DNA from: Rhodoferax sp.
GTDB lineage: Bacteria; Pseudomonadota; Gammaproteobacteria; Burkholderiales; Burkholderiaceae_C
NCBI RefSeq assembly: GCF_028714215.1
Contig: NZ_JAQTMS010000030.1
Coordinates: 1-59,888, forward strand
Direction of reading: 5' to 3'
DNA: 59,888 nt
Below are positions 54,186-59,888 of the stretch, piece after piece. A program made the position numbers and the translations under genes. The notes beneath the pieces are model-generated. The model searched no databases. It was not told the DNA's origin and saw only the letters and a program-made list of their open reading frames with translations. How positions within the stretch are numbered: the first letter of the stretch is position 1; each line of letters begins with the position of its first letter.

Positions 54186-54518
54186 ATGACAAGGCCAGCC
54201 ATGAACAAGAAGGAAGAATGTGTGGGCTTCCCGGAGCTCATTCCAGAGCAGGAGCTTGAATTGACCCGACCGATGCCGCTGCACGAACGGCCCCGCAAAG
54301 TCCGCATCGAGCATGACATGGCCATCATCCGGGCGCACCATGAGCGCATTGCAAAGACAATCGACGTCTTCTGGGGCCACAAGGAATGCGTTGAATACCT
54401 GCAAAAACTGGTGCTCAATGGCGATGACGGAAACGGCAAAGCCCGCGTCGGCTTCAAACACGAGGTGCTGTCTGCGCTCATCAACCTGCTGGCACTGCAC
54501 GAAATTGGCTCGCCCTGA
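54186..54518 (+). CDS. Conserved hypothetical protein, 105-110 aa
   Basis: Unrecognised. A charged, mainly helical protein with IRAHHERIAKTIDVFWGHKE (about 48-67) and HEVLSALINLLALHEIGSP at the end. No signal peptide or membrane segment. Start either ATG 54186 or ATG 54201; the second has AAGG ahead of it. It lies between the hemerythrin-GGDEF gene and bktB, 70 bases before the latter. Confidence 0.65.
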   Translation: MTRPAMNKKEECVGFPELIPEQELELTRPMPLHERPRKVRIEHDMAIIRAHHERIAKTIDVFWGHKECVEYLQKLVLNGDDGNGKARVGFKHEVLSALINLLALHEIGSP

Positions 54519-54588
54519 AAGAGCCCTCTGCGTCCTCGCCCGATCATCCGTACTGTTTTCCATCCCTCTCAAAATCTAGGAGTCTCTC

Positions 54589-55776
54589 ATGCGTCGTGAA
54601 GTTGTTGTTGTCAGTGCTGTGCGCACCGCTATTGGTACCTATGGCGGCAGCCTGAAAGATATCCCCCCGACCGAATTGGCGGCGCAAATCGTGCGCGAAT
54701 CGCTGGCGCGCGCCAAGGTGGCGGGCAGCGAGGTGGGGCATGTGGTGTTCGGCCACGTGGTCAACACCGAACCGAAGGACATGTATCTGTCGCGCGTGGC
54801 CGCCATCATGGGTGGCTGCGACCAGAGTACCCCGGCTTTCAACGTCAACCGCCTGTGCGGCTCCGGCCTGCAAGCCATCGTCTCGGCCAGCCAGGCGATC
54901 CTGCTGGGCGATGCCGACATCGCCATCGGCGGCGGCGCCGAGAACATGAGCCGCGGCCCCTATGCCAGCCTCACGGCGCGCTGGGGCGCCCGGATGGGCG
55001 ACAGCAAATTGGTCGACATGGTGGTGGGCGCGCTGCACGATCCGTTCCAGACCATTCACATGGGCGTGACGGCCGAGAACATCGCCGCCAAATGGGGCAT
55101 CACGCGCGAAGAGCAGGACGCGCTTGCGGTCGAAAGCCACAACCGCGCCCAGCGCGCCACGGCAGCCGGCTACTTCAAGGAACAGATCATGCCGGTCATC
55201 CTGAAAAGCAAAAAAGGTGATGTGGCCTTCGCCACCGACGAGCACTTCCGTCCCAATTGCTCGATGGCCGACATGGCCAAGCTCAAACCGGCCTTTCTCA
55301 AGGAGAACGGCACCGTCACCGCCGGCAATGCCTCCGGCATCAACGACGCCGCCGCCGCCGTGGTGCTGATGGAAGCGGCCACCGCCAAGGCGCGTGGCCT
55401 GCAACCGATGGCGCGTCTGGTGGCTTACGCCCATGCCGGTGTCGATCCCAGGTACATGGGCATAGGCCCGGTGCCGGCAACGCAACTGGCGCTCAAGAAA
55501 GCCGGTCTGACGGTGGGCGACCTGGACGTGATCGAGGCCAACGAGGCCTTTGCCGCACAAGCCTGCGCCGTCAGCCGCGATCTGGGCCTGGACCCGGCCA
55601 AGGTCAACCCCAACGGCTCCGGCATTTCGCTGGGACACCCGATCGGCGCCACCGGCGCGCTGATCACGGTGAAGGCTCTCTACGAATTGCAGCGCAGCGG
55701 CGGCCGCTATGCGCTGGTCACCATGTGCATCGGTGGCGGCCAGGGCATCGCCGCCATCTTCGAGCGCGTCTCCTGA
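54589..55776 (+). CDS. bktB: Beta-ketothiolase (acetyl-CoA acyltransferase), BktB-like
   Basis: Condenses or cleaves 3-ketoacyl-CoA with acetyl-CoA; used in beta-oxidation and polyhydroxyalkanoate supply. At 395 residues it has the nucleophile Cys in NRLCGSGLQAIVSASQ (about 88-90), the His in SGISLGHPIGATGALI and the second Cys in MCIGGGQGIAAIFE. The start MRREVVVVSAVRTAIGTYGG and overall sequence are close to BktB of Cupriavidus as I remember it. ATG 54589 follows AGGAGT. No phaC or phaB is nearby. Confidence 0.93.
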   Translation: MRREVVVVSAVRTAIGTYGGSLKDIPPTELAAQIVRESLARAKVAGSEVGHVVFGHVVNTEPKDMYLSRVAAIMGGCDQSTPAFNVNRLCGSGLQAIVSASQAILLGDADIAIGGGAENMSRGPYASLTARWGARMGDSKLVDMVVGALHDPFQTIHMGVTAENIAAKWGITREEQDALAVESHNRAQRATAAGYFKEQIMPVILKSKKGDVAFATDEHFRPNCSMADMAKLKPAFLKENGTVTAGNASGINDAAAAVVLMEAATAKARGLQPMARLVAYAHAGVDPRYMGIGPVPATQLALKKAGLTVGDLDVIEANEAFAAQACAVSRDLGLDPAKVNPNGSGISLGHPIGATGALITVKALYELQRSGGRYALVTMCIGGGQGIAAIFERVS

Positions 55777-55804
55777 GCACCGGACGCCGCCCCGCAAGCC
55801 GGCC

Positions 55805-57715
55805 ATGACACAGCACAAGCACTGGAGCCTGGGCGCCAAGCTGACTCTGGTGGGGGCACCGTTTCTGCTGCTGGCGTTGCTCTCCACCGCGGCCACGTTG
55901 TGGGTCTCGTGGCAACTCGACGGCGGCGCCGCGGCGGTCAATGAAGCCGGACGCATGCGCATGCAGTCGTATCGCATGGCCTTGTCGATCGGCACCGATG
56001 AGACCAGCGCCCTGCCCGAACAAGTCAAGGAATTCGACCGCAGTCTGAGCACGCTGCGCAGCGGTGACCCGGAGCGCCCGTTGTTTGTGTCGTGGGATGA
56101 GACGACGCGCGCACGCTTCGCCGCCGTGGAGCAGGATTGGACCCGCTTTCGCTCCCGCTGGATCGATGCCAAGCCAAGCGTGCTGCGTGACCTGCGCGCT
56201 GAAACGGTGGACTTTGCTGCGCACATCGACGCCTTTGTGACGGCCATTGAGGTCCATATGGCGCACTGGACCGCGATGCTGCATCTGCTGCAGATGAGCA
56301 TGCTGGCGATGGCCATCCTGGGTGCTGCGGTTCTGCTCTACACCGGCTATCTGTTTGTGCTGGAACCGGTCGGCCAGCTCAAGCTGGCAATTGAAAAGAT
56401 TCAGTCGGGTGATTTCGACGCCCGCGTTGAAAGCGGCACCAGCGACGAATTCGGCACGCTGGCCGACGGCTTCAACGGCATGGCGGAACATCTGCAATCG
56501 ATGTACCGCAATCTGGAACACAAGGTGGCGGAAAAAACCGCGCAACTGGAAGAAAAACGCGAACGCCTGGAAAGCCTGTACAAGGTCACGGCACTGGTCG
56601 CAAAAGCCAACTCGCTGGACGAACTGGCGCAGGATTTCGTCAAAGCCATCAGCCGCATTGCGCACGCCGACGGTGTCGCCTTGCGCTGGTCGGACCAGGC
56701 GAACCAGCGTTACCTGATGCTGGCGGCGCAGGGGCTGCCAACGGCCATGGTGGACGGAGAGCTGTGTATCGACCAGGGTGACTGCGATTGCGGGCTGGCC
56801 TCGGCCGCCGTCGGCCTGCGCGTGATTCCGATCCAGAGCGCCAACCAGCCGTCGCTGCGACATTGCGCCAAGGCCGGGTTCGAGACCGTGGTCAATATCC
56901 CGGTGCATCTACACCAGCGCCTGATGGGCGAAGTGGATCTGTTTTTTCACGCCCGCGTCAACCCGTCCGAGGCGGAGCGTTCCCTGCTGGACGCGCTCAG
57001 CAGCCATCTGGCCGGTGCGATGGAGAACCTGCGGCTCAATGCCCTGGAAAAAGAAGCTGCCGTGTCGCAGGAGAGGCATTTGCTGGCCCGCGAGCTGCAC
57101 GACTCGATCGCGCAGTCGCTGGCTTTTCTCAAGATCCAGGTGCAACTGATGCGCGATGCCCAGCAGGCCGGTGACGCGGCTCAAATGAAACAGGTGCTGG
57201 AGGAAATTGATGTCGGCGTACGCGAGAGCTACGGCGATGTGCGCGAACTGCTGCTGCACTTTCGCACCCGCGCCAACGCGGAGGACATCGAGCCGGCGCT
57301 GGCCACCACGCTGCGCAAATTCGAACATCAGAGCGCCATGAAAGCCACTCTGAGCATGCAAGGCCAAGGCATGCCCTTGTCGCCCGACCGGCAAATCCAG
57401 GTGCTGCACATTATTCAGGAAGCCTTGTCCAATGTTCGCAAACATGCCCGCGCCTCGCAGGTCTGGCTCGATGTGCAGCAGCAACCGGCCTGGCGTTTCG
57501 AAATCCGTGACGACGGCGTCGGCTTCAACCCGGGCAGCGGCCAACTCGATGAAACCCATGTCGGCCTGCGCATCATGAGCGAGCGGGCCCAGCGCATCGG
57601 TGCCGCCTTGGAGGTGATCTCCACGCCGGGTCATGGCAGCTCCATCATCCTCACTCTGCCAACGCCGGCGCACCCGATGCCGGCCAAGCCAACCGATCTG
57701 CATGCAAGCCACTGA
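55805..57715 (+). CDS. narX: Nitrate/nitrite sensor histidine kinase NarX-like
   Basis: Inner-membrane sensor, 636 residues. Helix 1 at about 13-36 is followed by the nitrate-binding P-box (AVNEAGRMRMQSYRMAL, about 44-60), the feature that defines NarX/NarQ. A four-helix periplasmic domain, helix 2 (about 160-185), HAMP (about 186-240) and a GAF-like region with a Cys group (CIDQGDCDCG) follow. The kinase core has RHLLARELHDSIAQSLAFLK and DDGVGFNPGSG. Starts 29 bases after bktB and overlaps narL by 14 bases. No nitrate reductase gene is in the window. Confidence 0.92.
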   Translation: MTQHKHWSLGAKLTLVGAPFLLLALLSTAATLWVSWQLDGGAAAVNEAGRMRMQSYRMALSIGTDETSALPEQVKEFDRSLSTLRSGDPERPLFVSWDETTRARFAAVEQDWTRFRSRWIDAKPSVLRDLRAETVDFAAHIDAFVTAIEVHMAHWTAMLHLLQMSMLAMAILGAAVLLYTGYLFVLEPVGQLKLAIEKIQSGDFDARVESGTSDEFGTLADGFNGMAEHLQSMYRNLEHKVAEKTAQLEEKRERLESLYKVTALVAKANSLDELAQDFVKAISRIAHADGVALRWSDQANQRYLMLAAQGLPTAMVDGELCIDQGDCDCGLASAAVGLRVIPIQSANQPSLRHCAKAGFETVVNIPVHLHQRLMGEVDLFFHARVNPSEAERSLLDALSSHLAGAMENLRLNALEKEAAVSQERHLLARELHDSIAQSLAFLKIQVQLMRDAQQAGDAAQMKQVLEEIDVGVRESYGDVRELLLHFRTRANAEDIEPALATTLRKFEHQSAMKATLSMQGQGMPLSPDRQIQVLHIIQEALSNVRKHARASQVWLDVQQQPAWRFEIRDDGVGFNPGSGQLDETHVGLRIMSERAQRIGAALEVISTPGHGSSIILTLPTPAHPMPAKPTDLHASH

Positions 57716-58382
57716 CCCCTCTGCGATCCGGATTCTGGTGGTCGACGACCACACGCTGTTCCGGCGCGGTCTGACCGCGCTCCTGATGCGCGACCCGCGC
57801 CTGTGCGTCATCGGCGATGCGGCCGACGCCGGCCAGGCCCAGCGCAAGGCGCAAGAACTGCAACCCGACGTCATCCTGCTCGACAACCATTTGCCGGGCG
57901 TCAACGGCGTCGACGCCCTGCCCGCCCTGCTCGAAGCGGCACCGCGCGCCCGCATCCTGATGCTGACCGTCAGCGAAGACGAAAACGACCTCGCCGCCTC
58001 CTTGCGTGGCGGTGCCGCCGGCTATCTCCTCAAGACCATAGAAGGCGATGCCTTGGCCGCCGCCATCCAGGGCGCCATGCAAGGCGACAGCGTCATCGCA
58101 CCCGAGATGACCAGCAAACTGGTCGCCGCCTACCGGGGTGCCAGCCTGGGACCCGCGACCACAGTCGCCACGACCACCGAAACCTTGATTGCCAGCCTGT
58201 CGCCACGCGAACTCGATATCCTGCGCGGCATAGGGCGCGGCGCCAGCAACAAGGAAATTGCACGCCAACATGGCATCGCCGAGACCACCGTCAAGATCCA
58301 CGTGCAACACGTGCTGCGCAAACTCGACGTCAGCTCCCGCGTCCATGCCGCCGTCATGGCGGCCGAGCATGGTCTGCTTTGA
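57702..58382 (+). CDS. narL: Response regulator NarL-like
   Basis: DNA-binding partner of the NarX-like kinase, 226 residues. The receiver domain has VVDDH and the phospho-acceptor in VILLDNHLPGVNG (about residue 60) and Lys in GYLLKTIEG. The C-terminal helix-turn-helix has LSPRELDILRGIGRGASNKE and TTVKIHVQHVLRKLDVSSR, as in NarL. ATG 57702 lies within the end of narX, so translation is coupled. Confidence 0.93.
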   Translation: MQATDPSAIRILVVDDHTLFRRGLTALLMRDPRLCVIGDAADAGQAQRKAQELQPDVILLDNHLPGVNGVDALPALLEAAPRARILMLTVSEDENDLAASLRGGAAGYLLKTIEGDALAAAIQGAMQGDSVIAPEMTSKLVAAYRGASLGPATTVATTTETLIASLSPRELDILRGIGRGASNKEIARQHGIAETTVKIHVQHVLRKLDVSSRVHAAVMAAEHGLL

Positions 58383-58390
58383 GCGGCGCC

Positions 58391-59608
58391 ATGAAGCAGC
58401 AACTCCAGCTCTGGCTGCGTCTGGTGCCAGCTTATGCCGCCGGCTATTTCCTGTCTTACGGGCTGCGCAGCGTCAATGCCGTGATCGCGCCCGAGCTGAT
58501 GCGCGAACTGGGCGTCACGGCCAGCGGCCTGGGCCTCTTGACCTCCGCCTACTTTCTCGGCTTCGGCCTGTTTCAGTTGCCGCTGGGCTTGCTGCTGGAC
58601 CGCTTCGGTCCACGCCGGGTCGAGGCGTCACTGCTGCTGCTGGCCGCCGCCGGTTGCGCCTTGTTCGGCAGCGGGAAGACCTTGCTAACGCTGGCGCTGG
58701 CCCGCGCACTGATCGGGCTGGGCGTTTCGGCCTGCCTGATGGCCAGTTTCAAAACCTTTAGCCAATGGTTCCCGGTCACGCGTCTGCCTTCCCTGACGGC
58801 CACCATCATGGTGGCTGGCGGCCTCGGCGCGCTAAGCGCCAGCGTGCCGGTGGAAGCCGCGCTGCCACTGCTGGGCTGGCGCGGCACGTTCTTCCTGTTC
58901 GCCGGGCTGCTGGTGCTGGCGGCCGGCTTTCTGATGACGGTGCCCGATCAGGCGGCCGAGGACCAACGTGAGCCCCTGGCCAAGCAGATTCGCACCCTGG
59001 CCGGCATCTTCGGCAACCGCATTTTTTGGCGTTTCGCGCCGCAAGGCTGTCTGATCAGCGGCGGCTTCATGGCGATCCAGGGTCTGTGGGCCGTGCCCTG
59101 GCTGATGGAAGTCAATGGCGCCACGCGCTCCGCTGCCGCCGGCGTCCTGTTCCTGATGGGTCTGGCGATGCTGACCGGCTTCGTCTTTGTCGCGACCTGC
59201 TCGGGTTGGCTGGCGCGGCACAAGATCGCACCCATGCTGCTGCTGACCGCCGGCATGAGCCTTGGGCTGCTGGTGGAACTGGCGATCATCCTGGATCTGG
59301 CGCGCCCGACCTGGCTATGGCCTCTGCTGGGCCTGTCTTTCAGTCTCAGCAACATCGCCTATTCGCAACTGACCGCGGCCTTTCCCATCACCATCTCCGG
59401 CCGGGTCAATACCGCCCTCAACCTGATGGTCTTCATCGGTGCTTTCGGCCTGCAATGGGGCATCGGTGCCGCTGTGGATGCGTTCACCGTAGGCGGCATG
59501 GAACGGGCTCAGGCCTTCCGGCTCACGTTCGCTCTATTGCTGGCCGTGCAAGGATTCGCGTTCGCCTGGTTCCTGCTGCCGGTGAAGCCGATCAAGCCCT
59601 CTTTTTGA
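58391..59608 (+). CDS. Major facilitator superfamily transporter
   Basis: Inner-membrane carrier of 405 residues with about 12 helices. The loop 2-3 motif reads GLLLDRFGPRRVEASLLL (about 72-89), the general MFS signature. I do not see the nitrate signature of NarK-type carriers, so substrate is open even though it follows narXL by 8 bases. The N-terminal half (YFLSYGLRSVNAVIAPELMR) is typical of anion and sugar-acid carriers, but that is weak. Confidence 0.88.
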   Translation: MKQQLQLWLRLVPAYAAGYFLSYGLRSVNAVIAPELMRELGVTASGLGLLTSAYFLGFGLFQLPLGLLLDRFGPRRVEASLLLLAAAGCALFGSGKTLLTLALARALIGLGVSACLMASFKTFSQWFPVTRLPSLTATIMVAGGLGALSASVPVEAALPLLGWRGTFFLFAGLLVLAAGFLMTVPDQAAEDQREPLAKQIRTLAGIFGNRIFWRFAPQGCLISGGFMAIQGLWAVPWLMEVNGATRSAAAGVLFLMGLAMLTGFVFVATCSGWLARHKIAPMLLLTAGMSLGLLVELAIILDLARPTWLWPLLGLSFSLSNIAYSQLTAAFPITISGRVNTALNLMVFIGAFGLQWGIGAAVDAFTVGGMERAQAFRLTFALLLAVQGFAFAWFLLPVKPIKPSF

Positions 59609-59888
59609 CATGTAAGTTCCGAAATTCACGACGCCGTTCCAGCCAAGCCTGCCTGATGCAGATTGCTTCCGCAAGTCAAGAACTGAGGCTCAAGCGTCAG
59701 TGGCCCGAGTGCACTGGGGTGAGTGGCTCCGCGAATGTCCGCCGGCCTGCGGCCTCCCCCTTTTACAGGGACTTCCCACATAGTCAAGTAGCGGCTTTTG
59801 GTTTTGGTTTTCTTTCTCGATAAACGGTATTCCTGCATTCGCGTGCTTTGAAGCGGCGGTAAAACTCGGAACAGACTGCAACATCTAC

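Noticed and set aside
59609..59888. Short frames after the MFS transporter gene at the end of the window
   Set aside because: No family resemblance or ribosome sites; treated as non-coding, 280 bases with no clear feature.

Overview
The window is GC-rich chromosomal DNA from a betaproteobacterium, most likely a Comamonadaceae (Burkholderiales) close to Rhodoferax or Polaromonas. The basis is protein-level resemblance, the exbB-exbD-lpxK-trm112-kdsB-adk gene order, a BktB-type thiolase, the hpnCDE squalene genes and many multi-domain c-di-GMP proteins. There is no prophage, CRISPR array, rRNA operon or complete insertion sequence. Mobile-type DNA is limited to small palindromic repeats and one MITE-like element.

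Layout. 1-10.5 kb is mostly housekeeping: the 5' part of an iron superoxide dismutase gene (with a ligand oddity), xseA, the exbBD/lpxK/trm112/kdsB operon, adk, asnS, lexA behind two SOS boxes, a small conserved gene, a 2-hydroxyacid dehydrogenase and a GST. 10.5-15.4 kb is an acyl-CoA catabolic cluster: 3-hydroxyacyl-CoA dehydrogenase, a Crp-type regulator, an aminoglycoside-phosphotransferase-like kinase and an acyl-CoA dehydrogenase. 15.4-22.5 kb, on the minus strand, is a tRNA and proteostasis block: tRNA-Leu(UAG), tig, clpP, clpX, lon, tRNA-Gly, tRNA-Cys, tRNA-Leu(UAA) and a conserved acidic protein.

22.6-31.5 kb (minus) is a signalling island. A periplasmic solute-binding protein, a PDC/PAS/GAF histidine kinase and a NarL-type regulator lie in one tight operon. 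An HD-GYP phosphodiesterase with a hemerythrin domain and a GGDEF-EAL protein with an unusual cysteine cluster follow. A possible 48-residue small protein with its own promoter lies upstream. 31.7-37.2 kb (plus) carries hpnC, hpnD and hpnE (squalene synthesis) and a penicillin-acylase-type Ntn hydrolase. A 0.38-kb inverted-repeat element separates these from hemH.

38.9-45.2 kb has two more c-di-GMP-type proteins: a solute-binding/multi-PAS/GGDEF-EAL protein and a REC-PAS protein whose GGDEF motif reads GGDRF. 45.2-52.8 kb (minus) is a branched-chain-type ABC transporter operon ending in an alpha/beta hydrolase. It is preceded by a good sigma-54 promoter, candidate enhancer palindromes and its probable sigma-54 activator. 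52.9-59.6 kb (plus) has a hemerythrin-GGDEF protein, a small conserved gene, bktB, a NarX/NarL two-component pair and an MFS transporter.

Taken together, the accessory part looks like the equipment of a facultative freshwater or sediment organism. It senses oxygen or redox state (hemerythrin domains), nitrate (NarX) and periplasmic solutes, and feeds several of these signals into c-di-GMP turnover. The catabolic genes use acyl-CoA intermediates. Functions are assigned from motifs and recalled family resemblance only; no database search was possible.
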